From contig CACPCY010000017.1 in assembly GCA_902632575.1 (NCBI GenBank), positions 1-13,160 of the forward strand: a DNA stretch of 13,160 nucleotides. The letters run 5' to 3'. The notes under the pieces were generated by a model that was not told the origin of the DNA, searched no databases, and worked only from the letters and a program-made list of their open reading frames with translations. Positions 1 through 7,122 of this stretch are shown one piece after another. Origin of the DNA: an uncultured Alphaproteobacteria bacterium (GTDB lineage: Bacteria; Pseudomonadota; Alphaproteobacteria; HIMB59). Every line of letters starts with the position of its first letter. Position 1 is the first letter of the stretch. Both the position numbers and the translations under genes were made by a program.

Positions 1-376
1 CGTGATTAACTTCAAATTTTTCCTTTTTTAACAAATCAACCATATTTTGCTTTAAAAGTGGATCTCCTATATCTAAACCCTCCTTACCATTTACAGAACT
101 AGGAAAATAACCCCTGTAAACTGTGTTTGTATTAGGATTCCATTTTTTTGGAGCTATTTTAAGTTTCTCTTCCTCATTTAAGTAAAAAAATTTTTTACAA
201 GTCTTTAAAAGATTATCAATTTTTGAAATTGGAATACCATGATTTGTAACTGTAAAAAAACCAATTTCTTCAGATGCTTTTTTAATATTATTTGATACTT
301 GTACAGCAGCATCACTATTAAGATCTTTATTAATAATATCCGCTAAATCTATATTTGGAATATAATTACTCTGCAT
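1..376 (-). CDS. 2-oxoglutarate/Fe(II)-dependent oxygenase, isopenicillin N synthase-like (3' part beyond window)
   Basis: Only the first 125 residues are visible; the C-terminal catalytic half lies beyond base 1. The translation opens with M-Q-S-N-Y-I-P-N-I-D-L, a typical start of the non-haem dioxygenase N-terminal domain (DIOX_N). Further family marks are GFFTVTNHGIP at residues 39-49, a FFYLNEEEKLK segment at 63-73, and YRGYFP at 87-92. The family couples 2-oxoglutarate (or, in isopenicillin N synthase, substrate) oxidation to hydroxylation or ring closure using Fe(II) held by an HxD...H triad. That triad is outside the window, so activity and substrate cannot be judged. The ATG at 374-376 lies inside the end of the upstream 64-residue gene (11-base overlap, different frame). 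This points to translational coupling at the tail of the sdhE-mfd unit. The family assignment is firm; the specific reaction is unknown. Confidence 0.85.
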   Translation of the reverse strand, partial: MQSNYIPNIDLADIINKDLNSDAAVQVSNNIKKASEEIGFFTVTNHGIPISKIDNLLKTCKKFFYLNEEEKLKIAPKKWNPNTNTVYRGYFPSSVNGKEGLDIGDPLLKQNMVDLLKKEKFEVNH

Positions 377-560
377 CGCCAATTTTAAAATATAGTTTTT
401 TGATATATTTCTGTTTCCTTTTTATAGGAAGTTCATAAAATTCATCAATTGAAATAGGTTCACCTATTTTTTTTTGATTTTCAGTAAGTTCGGCTATTAT
501 AGACTCATAATAGTTTGCCCACTCTGCATTAGTTTTTGGGAGTTGTTGATCTTCCATCAT
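366..560 (-). CDS. Unrecognised 64-residue acidic/basic small protein between mfd and the oxygenase
   Basis: I do not recognise this family. The predicted protein is soluble, has no cysteine, signal peptide or membrane segment, and looks mostly helical. Its N-terminal half is acidic and its C-terminal half is rich in lysine and arginine (PIKRKQKYIKKLYFK, residues 45-59). Its first ATG overlaps the mfd stop as ATGA. A second ATG directly follows (558-560 and 555-557), so the start may be at either. Its end overlaps the oxygenase start by 11 bases in another frame. The tight overlap on both sides, with no frame disturbance, supports it being translated. Being sandwiched suggests co-expression with mfd and the oxygenase but says nothing certain about function. 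Confidence 0.65.
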   Translation of the reverse strand: MMEDQQLPKTNAEWANYYESIIAELTENQKKIGEPISIDEFYELPIKRKQKYIKKLYFKIGDAE

Positions 561-3500
561 TTTAATCCTAACTTTTTATAGAATAGATTTATAGTGTAAA
601 ATAAGTCCTTACTGTCATTATTTTTGATCTGAATAGAACTAGAACTTTGCATTTTTATAATATTTTCTTGTGCCATTTGAATTAAATCATCTAGTATTTT
701 TTGACTTACTTTTTTAAAAGTAATATCAATAAAATTTCTTTTTATATTTATTTTTGAAATACCAAGGGTAAGAGATTTAATTTTAATAGTTAGTAAATTA
801 AATAAATTAGTTACTTCTAATGGGTAATTACCATATCGATCATATATCTCATCTAAAACATTTTTAAGCTCTTGAATATTCTTTGAATTAGTAAATTTAC
901 GATAAATAATCAACCTGGAAATATCATCAGATATATAATTTTTTGGAATGTAATACTCAAAAAATGCTTCGAATTCAAATTCATCATAATCATCATCAAT
1001 TTCTGCATTATTATTTTTTTGTCTTTCCACCTCATCTCTTAACATACTTTGGTAAAGCTCTATTCCAATATCTTTCACATGACCACTTTGCTCATCACCA
1101 AGTAAATTACCTGCGCCTCTTATTTCTAAATCCTCATTAGCTAACTGAAAATTTGATCCTAGATTTTCATAGTTAGCTAAAACTTGAAGTTTCTTTAGAG
1201 CTGTTTTATTGATTAATTTTTCACTGTCATGAAATAAATAGGCATAGGCTCTTTTATTTGAACGACCTACCCTACCTCGCAATTGATATAATTGAGATAA
1301 ACCAAATAAATTAGAATTAAATATTATTAGTGTGTTTGCATTTTTAATGTCTATTCCAGATTCTATAATATTTGTAGAAATAAGACACTGTATCTCACCT
1401 TTTGTAAAAGATATGAACACATCCTCAATATCTTTTTCTTTCATTTTACTGTGACCTACTCCGTAAGAAAGATCTATATTTAATTTTTTAATTTCATTTT
1501 CTACAAAAGGAATATGGCTTATTCTTGGTACAACAATAAAAATTTGTCCATTCCTCTCTAATTCATTCTTTATAGCTGAAATAAGGGCAACAGATTCATA
1601 TTTTTGAACATAAGTTCTTATACTAATCCTATTTGATGGAGGTGTTCCAATAATACTTAAATCTTTTAATCCTAATAAAGACATCTGAAGTGTTCTAGGA
1701 ATAGGTGTGGCGGATAATGAAAATAGATGAATAGTTGGGTATTTGTTGATCAAATATTCCTTTTGATCGACACCAAATTTTTGTTCTTCATCTATTACCA
1801 GTGTGCCTAAATTATTAAATTCTATGTCTTTTTTAAAAAGACTATGTGTTGCAATAAGAATTTGAATATCACCTGACTTTAATGAAATTAAAATTTCTTT
1901 TTTTTCTTTTGACGAAGTAAATCTAGATAGACATGCAACCTTAATGTTAAAAACTGAAAACCTCTCGCTAAATGTAATAGTGTGTTGCATTGCTAGTAAT
2001 GTAGTGGGAACGACTATTACAAATTGAAAACCTGATAAATATGTTGCACATGCAATTCTTAAAGCCACTTCAGTTTTACCAAATCCTACATCGCCGCATA
2101 TAAGTCGATTAGATGGCTTATCTTGTTTTAAATCATTTAAAGATTGTTCTATTGAGTTTAATTGGTCTTCTGTTTCAACAAATGGAAATTGTTGATTAAA
2201 TTTCTCAAGATCAGAATTATTATATTGAAACTCTTTGATGTTTATAGTGGATCTCTTTGCTGCATTTTTTAAAAGTTTATTAGCTAGAAAACGAATTTTC
2301 TTCTTAACTGAAGATTTTCTTAAAATCCAATCATTCGTACCTAATTTATCAAGAAGTAGATTATTATCATCAAACCCATATCTTGAAATATAGTTTAAAT
2401 TTTCAATTGGTAGTAAAAGCTTGTCGTTGCCACGGTAAATTAATCTAATAAACTCCCTAATTCGATTATTAATTTCAATATTATCAATGGATATAAATCT
2501 ACCAATACCATGCTTTTGATGAACAACTGCATCTCCTAATGAAAGATCATTAAAATTGATTATAGTGTCTAAATTCGTTTTTTTCGTAGTATGAGTGTTT
2601 TTATTGAGGTGTACGATTCCATCAAATAGATAGTCTTTTGAGATTAAAGATTTATAGAAATATAAATTATTACCATAATTTGGTTCAATATTTTTCTTTT
2701 GATGAAATTCGTTTTCTATTGTGGAGGAATTTTTTCCACTATGAAAATATATTTTATTACTCATTTTAGAAAATTCATCTAAAGAAGTATTTGATGTAAT
2801 TTTTAAAGATTTAGGAGAGCTAGATAATATATTTGTAAATTTAAAATTTTCTATTTTGTTATCTTCTAAATAATAATTTGAAAAAGGGATCTCAGGTTGG
2901 ACTTGATCAAAAATTGTTTTAAGAAAATTTAGTTTCTCTTTTAATATTATGTCACTTCTATTAATTGTATAAATGGAATATCCCATAACGATATCCTCAA
3001 AATAACTATCTTTATTACTTGGCTCTAATAACTCAATATTAGGGTTAAATATATCAATCCTCTCTTTCTCATCTTTAAAAGTAAGTTGTGTTTGAGGATT
3101 GAATTCTTTTATTGTTTCAATCACATTATCAAAGAATGAAATTCTATAAGGATTATTATTACTGTTATAAATATCTAAAATATCCCCTCTTAGTGAAAAT
3201 TCGAGTTTATTATAAGCATTTGCTTGGTTTGAATGATTAAATTCAACTAATTTTTCTAAAATTGTATTAGCTTCAATAGTTTGGTTTTTAGTTAATGTTA
3301 AAAAATGATCAGCATCTTTATTTATTTGAAATTTTTTTAAAAGATTATTGCAAGTTATTATTATTATATCATTATGATTTAATGTTAGTAATTTTTCTGA
3401 CCTATCAAGTAAGATGTCAGGTGATGAACTCTCAGAACTGAATGGTAAAGAGTCATGTGCTGGAAAATAACATATTTTCTTATGGGAATAATGTATATTT

Positions 3501-3586
3501 AGAATATTTTCATAGTCTAGAGCTATCTTATCATCTTCACATAATAAAATTGATTTATTGCCAAATTTAGAAATAGGATTTTCCAA
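557..3586 (-). CDS. mfd: Transcription-repair coupling factor Mfd, shortened N-terminal half
   Basis: Mfd is a cytoplasmic DNA translocase. It removes RNA polymerase stalled at lesions and recruits UvrA for nucleotide excision repair. In order, the 1009 residues show a UvrB-like N-terminus (YFPAHDSLPFS at 40-50, FSLRGDILDIY at 130-140), the RNA-polymerase-interacting domain (GDAVVHQKHGIGRF at 351-364), and the helicase motor. The motor has Walker A GDVGFGKT at 498-505, DEEQKFG at 599-605, SATPIPRTL at 625-633 and QLRGRVGRS at 768-776. The translocation motif RGAGNLLGDEQSGH follows at 823-836, then a C-terminal domain. E. coli Mfd has 1148 residues. Here about 40 are missing at the N-terminus, and the segment between the UvrB-like part and the polymerase-interacting domain is much shorter, so the D3 region is probably reduced. 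The start appears to be TTG (3584-3586): no in-frame ATG lies nearby, and an in-frame stop lies shortly upstream inside sdhE. It begins two bases after the sdhE stop and ends in an ATGA overlap with the next gene. Confidence 0.96.
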   Translation of the reverse strand: MENPISKFGNKSILLCEDDKIALDYENILNIHYSHKKICYFPAHDSLPFSSESSSPDILLDRSEKLLTLNHNDIIIITCNNLLKKFQINKDADHFLTLTKNQTIEANTILEKLVEFNHSNQANAYNKLEFSLRGDILDIYNSNNNPYRISFFDNVIETIKEFNPQTQLTFKDEKERIDIFNPNIELLEPSNKDSYFEDIVMGYSIYTINRSDIILKEKLNFLKTIFDQVQPEIPFSNYYLEDNKIENFKFTNILSSSPKSLKITSNTSLDEFSKMSNKIYFHSGKNSSTIENEFHQKKNIEPNYGNNLYFYKSLISKDYLFDGIVHLNKNTHTTKKTNLDTIINFNDLSLGDAVVHQKHGIGRFISIDNIEINNRIREFIRLIYRGNDKLLLPIENLNYISRYGFDDNNLLLDKLGTNDWILRKSSVKKKIRFLANKLLKNAAKRSTINIKEFQYNNSDLEKFNQQFPFVETEDQLNSIEQSLNDLKQDKPSNRLICGDVGFGKTEVALRIACATYLSGFQFVIVVPTTLLAMQHTITFSERFSVFNIKVACLSRFTSSKEKKEILISLKSGDIQILIATHSLFKKDIEFNNLGTLVIDEEQKFGVDQKEYLINKYPTIHLFSLSATPIPRTLQMSLLGLKDLSIIGTPPSNRISIRTYVQKYESVALISAIKNELERNGQIFIVVPRISHIPFVENEIKKLNIDLSYGVGHSKMKEKDIEDVFISFTKGEIQCLISTNIIESGIDIKNANTLIIFNSNLFGLSQLYQLRGRVGRSNKRAYAYLFHDSEKLINKTALKKLQVLANYENLGSNFQLANEDLEIRGAGNLLGDEQSGHVKDIGIELYQSMLRDEVERQKNNNAEIDDDYDEFEFEAFFEYYIPKNYISDDISRLIIYRKFTNSKNIQELKNVLDEIYDRYGNYPLEVTNLFNLLTIKIKSLTLGISKINIKRNFIDITFKKVSQKILDDLIQMAQENIIKMQSSSSIQIKNNDSKDLFYTINLFYKKLGLK

Positions 3587-3588
3587 TA

Positions 3589-3837
3589 TTATTTTGATAA
3601 ATTTATAATTTTAAGGTACTTAATTCTATCTTCTTTGAAAGACTCATTAAAAAATACATCAAATATGTATTGTGTTTCATTCTTTAATAAATCATCTAAT
3701 TGATCAATTAGAGCCTCATCATTAGTGTTTACAAGTTTTGAATAAATTCTCTCAAAAATTACATCTAATTCTTTTATACCTAATGTTTGACATCGATATT
3801 TTATTTTTTTTAATTTATCTTTGTAGTTATTATTCAT
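3589..3837 (-). CDS. sdhE: SdhE-type succinate dehydrogenase FAD assembly factor (DUF339/CptB), 82 aa
   Basis: SdhE helps attach FAD covalently to the flavoprotein subunit of succinate dehydrogenase in the cytoplasm. The 82-residue helical protein matches the family in length and in the pattern Y-R-C-Q-T-L-G-I-K-E-L-D (residues 14-25), which aligns with the family's RGxxE region. The usual arginine of RGxxE is leucine here (L19), while G20 and E23 are kept. The position between mfd and recG is as in many alphaproteobacteria and supports the call. I chose the ATG at 3835-3837, which gives M-N-N-N-Y-K; a TTG nine bases further upstream (3844-3846) is a weaker alternative. The ATG shares the palindrome CATG with the recG start on the other strand. 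It is the first gene of a unit running into mfd, two bases downstream. Confidence 0.82.
   Translation of the reverse strand: MNNNYKDKLKKIKYRCQTLGIKELDVIFERIYSKLVNTNDEALIDQLDDLLKNETQYIFDVFFNESFKEDRIKYLKIINLSK
3787..3816 (+). promoter_or_regulatory. Candidate recG promoter inside sdhE
   Basis: A perfect TTGACA stands at 3787-3792, followed after 18 bases by TAATTT (3811-3816). The -10 match is poor (three of six), but the -35 match is exact and the position, about 20 bases before the recG ATG, is right. Because recG and sdhE share their start codons, the recG promoter has to lie in sdhE coding sequence. The TTGACA coincides with the codons for Cys16-Gln17 of SdhE, next to its altered RGxxE motif. 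Confidence 0.35.
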
Positions 3838-3838
3838 G
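3835..3838. other. Shared start codons of sdhE and recG in palindrome CATG
   Basis: The ATG of recG (3836-3838, plus strand) and the ATG of sdhE (3837-3835, minus strand) overlap by two bases in CATG. The two coding regions therefore touch head to head with no intergenic DNA. Any 5' leader of either gene is antisense to the other. Confidence 0.8.
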
Positions 3839-5905
3839 AACGACAATAGTTTCGATTTTTTATATCAGAATGTAGAAAAACTTAAAGGAATAGGTCCAAA
3901 GAAAGCGTCCTATTTTAAAAATCTAAATATAAACACAGTTATTGATATATTTTATAATTTACCGACTAGATCAATAGATCGTACTCAGGATATTGACTTT
4001 AAAAATCTTGAAAAAGGACAAACTATCACCACTCTCGTTAAGGTAAAAAAACATTATTTTCCTTTCAATCCTAAACTACCCTACGTGATTGAATGTGAAA
4101 AAGGATCTTTAATTATAAACATAATTTATTTTTCAATAAGAGGGAATTTTCTTAGAAAAAAATATCCTGAAAACAAAGAATTAATTATTAGTGGAAAAGT
4201 ATCATTTTATAAAAGCAATCTTAGTGTAGCACACCCTGATTACATAGAAGAGATAGAAAATGAGGATAAGTTAAGAACTTTTGAAAATATTTATCCTTTA
4301 ACAAGGGGTATCACATTAAAAGATATCAGAATAGTTTTAAATGACGCAAAAAATCATTTAAATAAATTTGATGAATGGTTGAACGAAAATATTATTAAAA
4401 AATATAATTTTTCAAGCTTCAATGAATCATTAATAAAAATGCATTTTCCCTCCGTAAAAGAAGATATTGAAAATAGAGAGAATTTTAGAAAAAGGTTGGC
4501 AGTTGATGAATTAGTATCGAATTATTTTGCTATTAGATACTTAAAAGAAAAAACAAAAAGAAAAAATGAAAGTTTAAATCTTAAATTTAATTTACAAGAA
4601 AAATTGATAAATGAGCTACCTTTTGAGTTGACAAAAAATCAATATAAAATAATAAACGATATAAATAATTATAATAATACTCAATATCGAGAAACAGTAC
4701 TATTGCAAGGTGATGTAGGTTCAGGCAAAACTATTGTATCCTTATTAACAGCAATCCCTTTTATTCAAAAACATAAACAAGTTGCGTATATGGCGCCTAC
4801 AGAAATATTAGCTAATCAAATTTACAGTAATGTATTAAATCATTTAGATAGTGAACAAGTTAAGCCTATATTGCTCACTGGTAGTACTAAAAATAAAAGT
4901 AAAATTTATGAAAAAATAGAAAAAGGTATTTTTAATTTTATTATTGGTACTCATGCAATTTTTCAAGAAAATTTAAATTTCTCATCCTTGGCATATGTAA
5001 TAATCGATGAACAACATCGATTTGGTGTTCAACAAAGACTGTATTTAGCTGAAAAAGGAGTAAATACAAATATTCTATTAATGTCTGCCACACCTATTCC
5101 AAGAACACTTGCTTTAGCTCAATATGGTGAAATAGAACAAGTAATACTAAAAGAAAAGCCAGCTTTTCAAAAACCGATAATAACTAAAGTATCGAGCATT
5201 GACAAAATTAAAGATATAGAAATTTTGTTAAAGAAAAAAATTTCAAATGTGTCTCAAGTTTACTGGATTTGCCCTTTAGTTGAGGCATCAGAGACTCAAA
5301 AGTATAAAGATGTAGAAACACGATTTAAGTCTTTGAAGAATATATTTGGTTCAGAAGTTGAAATGTTGCATGGTAAAATTAAGAGTGATCAAAAAGAAAG
5401 AATTATTCAAAATTTTCAAAAAGGAAATATAAAAATATTAGTTGCTACTACTGTAGTAGAGGTAGGCATAGATAATAAAAATGCAGATTATATTGTAATT
5501 GAAAATGCAGAAAAATTTGGCTTATCTCAATTACATCAGTTAAGAGGAAGAGTAGGAAGAGGTAACAATCAAGGTTATTGTTTTGCTTTATATGGCAAGG
5601 ATTTACCTGATAATACGATAAATCGACTAAAAATATTCAAAGAAAACTTAGATGGTTTTAAATTATCCGAAAAAGATCTCGAAATTAGAGGCACTGGTGA
5701 CATATTAGGATATCGTCAAAGTGGTGACTCATTATTCAAGTTTGTAAATGTTTATCATGATCAAGAACTAATAATAGATGCACTTCAATATGTAAAAAAA
5801 TTGATTGAAAAAAAAGATTATGAAAATGAAAAATTTAAAAAAGATATATATAAGTTACTTATGTTTTTTAAGCAGCAAGAAGCAATAAAACTATTATTTA
5901 GTTAA
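3836..5905 (+). CDS. recG: ATP-dependent DNA helicase RecG
   Basis: RecG reverses stalled replication forks and processes R-loops and D-loops. The 689 residues equal the usual length (E. coli 693). An N-terminal helical part has LKGIGPKKASYF (16-27). A wedge/OB-fold region (about 60-140) includes YPLTRGIT near 153-160. The superfamily 2 motor has Walker A GDVGSGKT (292-299), DEQH (391-394), SATPIPRT (417-424) and QLRGRVGRG (568-576). The C-terminal translocation motif is RGTGDILGYRQSG (618-630), shared in form with the neighbouring Mfd. No Shine-Dalgarno-like sequence precedes the ATG (TTATTATTC). The only ATG giving a full N-terminus is the one overlapping the sdhE start. Its promoter must therefore lie inside sdhE, where a perfect TTGACA occurs 44 bases upstream. 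The 3' end overlaps the convergent DUF502 gene by 12 bases. Confidence 0.97.
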   Translation: MNDNSFDFLYQNVEKLKGIGPKKASYFKNLNINTVIDIFYNLPTRSIDRTQDIDFKNLEKGQTITTLVKVKKHYFPFNPKLPYVIECEKGSLIINIIYFSIRGNFLRKKYPENKELIISGKVSFYKSNLSVAHPDYIEEIENEDKLRTFENIYPLTRGITLKDIRIVLNDAKNHLNKFDEWLNENIIKKYNFSSFNESLIKMHFPSVKEDIENRENFRKRLAVDELVSNYFAIRYLKEKTKRKNESLNLKFNLQEKLINELPFELTKNQYKIINDINNYNNTQYRETVLLQGDVGSGKTIVSLLTAIPFIQKHKQVAYMAPTEILANQIYSNVLNHLDSEQVKPILLTGSTKNKSKIYEKIEKGIFNFIIGTHAIFQENLNFSSLAYVIIDEQHRFGVQQRLYLAEKGVNTNILLMSATPIPRTLALAQYGEIEQVILKEKPAFQKPIITKVSSIDKIKDIEILLKKKISNVSQVYWICPLVEASETQKYKDVETRFKSLKNIFGSEVEMLHGKIKSDQKERIIQNFQKGNIKILVATTVVEVGIDNKNADYIVIENAEKFGLSQLHQLRGRVGRGNNQGYCFALYGKDLPDNTINRLKIFKENLDGFKLSEKDLEIRGTGDILGYRQSGDSLFKFVNVYHDQELIIDALQYVKKLIEKKDYENEKFKKDIYKLLMFFKQQEAIKLLFS
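3859..3886 (-). promoter_or_regulatory. Candidate sdhE-mfd promoter inside recG
   Basis: Reading the minus strand, TTTAAG (3881-3886) and TATAAA (3859-3864) are separated by 16 bases. The -10 matches consensus at five of six positions and the -35 at three. It lies about 21 bases before the sdhE ATG, which would give a very short leader. In an AT-rich genome such matches occur by chance, so this is only a candidate. Confidence 0.3.
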
Positions 5906-6541
5906 CTTTTTAATTTTTTTCTTTTTAGGAAGAGCTTTTTTAATTTCCGGTGCTTTGGGTGTAACTAGTCCTGCAGAAATGATGTATTTGATTGCTTGAT
6001 CGACAGACATATTAAGTTTGGTACATTTTGATAATGGAACAAACATCAAGAAACCTGTAGTTGGATTAGGTGTAGATGGCATGAAAACATTTATCATCTT
6101 TTGATTTTTTCTTTTTGCTATTTCCCCTTTTGTTTCACTTGTTAAAAATGCAAGGGCAAAAATATCTTTTTGAGGATATTCAATAAGAACAACCTCTTTA
6201 AAAGCATTAGACTGTGTCGTAGCAAATGTATCAATAATCTGTTTTACTGTATTATAGATTGAGTTTAAGCCGGGAATTTTGGATAAAACAGCATCAACTA
6301 CTCGATGATAAAGTTTTCCAAAAAAACTTCCAGCTATGGCTCCTAAAATTGTAAAAAATAAAAAAGCAACTATTAAACCAACACCAGGTATTTCAGATGG
6401 AATACCAAATTTATTTAGAGGTATGAAAGGTCTAAATATTTTATCTGCAATACCAACTACTACCCATGCAACGTAAATAGATAAAGCTAATGGTGCAACA
6501 ATTAATATGCCACTAATAAAATGATTTTGAATTTTTTTCAT
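5894..6541 (-). CDS. DUF502 family integral membrane protein
   Basis: The 215-residue protein has two hydrophobic membrane segments (about residues 8-30 and 52-74) followed by a soluble domain. DUF502 marks are the N-terminal FISGILIVAPLALS (8-21), KIPGLNSIYNTVKQI (88-102) and a PTTGFLMFVP segment near 158-167. The molecular function of the family is not established; the protein is expected in the inner membrane. The C-terminus is a lysine-rich tail (KKKKIKKLTK). It is the last of five co-directional genes, beginning five bases after the stop of the DUF6494-like gene, and its end overlaps recG by 12 bases on the opposite strand. DUF502 genes are commonly found near recG in alphaproteobacteria, which fits. 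Confidence 0.92.
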   Translation of the reverse strand: MKKIQNHFISGILIVAPLALSIYVAWVVVGIADKIFRPFIPLNKFGIPSEIPGVGLIVAFLFFTILGAIAGSFFGKLYHRVVDAVLSKIPGLNSIYNTVKQIIDTFATTQSNAFKEVVLIEYPQKDIFALAFLTSETKGEIAKRKNQKMINVFMPSTPNPTTGFLMFVPLSKCTKLNMSVDQAIKYIISAGLVTPKAPEIKKALPKKKKIKKLTK

Positions 6542-6546
6542 TTAAC

Positions 6547-6726
6547 TTAATTATTTATTTTATCTTCAAACTCAAAAACATTCTTATTATTAATTTCAAA
6601 AGATACTTTTATCGATAGATCCTTTACATCAGGGTTATTTTCAATGAATTGATTAAGTTCTTGTTGTGAGCTAATCCCTAATCTTTTGAGAAATTTTCTA
6701 ACTTTTAATTGTGTTTCATCATCCAT
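6547..6726 (-). CDS. 59-residue protein resembling DUF6494
   Basis: This short reading frame begins at the ATG at 6724-6726. The product starts M-D-D-E-T-Q-L-K-V-R-K-F-L-K-R-L-G-I and continues SSQQELNQFIE. That agrees with my memory of DUF6494, small proteins opening with an acidic stretch then VRKFLKxVGxTSQxEIE. The second half (VKDLSIKVSFEIN, residues 34-46) reads like two short strands with the alternating pattern typical of that family, ending in an acidic tail. There are no cysteines, membrane segments or signal peptide. The stop lies five bases before the DUF502 start, so the two are likely co-translated. There is no evident Shine-Dalgarno sequence. The family call rests on remembered pattern, not a search; the function is unknown. 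Confidence 0.72.
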   Translation of the reverse strand: MDDETQLKVRKFLKRLGISSQQELNQFIENNPDVKDLSIKVSFEINNKNVFEFEDKINN

Positions 6727-6774
6727 GAAATTGATAATATGGATTTTTTTTCATATTTGAAGGCTTTTAAATAA

Positions 6775-7122
6775 TCAAAAACTATAAATGATAGTTAGGA
6801 TAGTTTTCAATTCTAAGATAGTTGTAGATATGCCTATTACTACGATTAATCTAGCTAAAAAAGATAGTATTTTATTACCTTTATATTTTTGAGAACTTCT
6901 CCAAACACCAATGCAAGATGTAAAGTAATAGATTAGATTTAATACAAGATATAATGAAAATGTATAAATAAAATTTTGTATATGTATTTTTGTGACGAGC
7001 AATAGAGGTGCCGAAATAAGGAAATTAACAAGAACGTAATAAATCCAATAACTTTTGTATAAAGGTAAATTACCTTTAAAAAGCTCCATAAGGTTATTTT
7101 CAATTTTAAATATGAAATTCAT
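6775..7122 (-). CDS. Small three-helix membrane protein with GVWRSS motif
   Basis: This is a 115-residue hydrophobic protein with about three membrane segments (roughly residues 26-44, 50-70 and 88-108). Between the second and third lies the loop CIGVWRSSQKYKG (70-82). I have seen this kind of G-x-W-R-S-[AS]-x-x-Y-x-G loop in small bacterial inner-membrane proteins of unknown role, but I cannot name the family. Its ATG overlaps the stop of the DUF2061 gene as ATGA, a strong sign of coupling. A second possible start is Met12, just before the first helix. The 48 bases after its stop lead to the DUF6494-like gene. Function unknown; expected location inner membrane. Confidence 0.75.
   Translation of the reverse strand: MNFIFKIENNLMELFKGNLPLYKSYWIYYVLVNFLISAPLLLVTKIHIQNFIYTFSLYLVLNLIYYFTSCIGVWRSSQKYKGNKILSFLARLIVVIGISTTILELKTILTIIYSF

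Noticed and set aside
943..1140. Open reading frame of 65 codons on the plus strand inside mfd
   Set aside because: It is antisense to a conserved part of mfd, has low-complexity His/Leu/Phe-rich content and no family resemblance.
3838..3846. TTG start of sdhE three codons upstream of the chosen ATG
   Set aside because: The ATG gives a family-length protein, and TTG adds only M-S-F inside recG. TTG remains possible but less likely.
6727..6774. Possible terminator or additional gene in the 48-base gap before the DUF6494-like gene
   Set aside because: There is a run of T on the plus strand but no hairpin next to it. The gap is too short for another gene.
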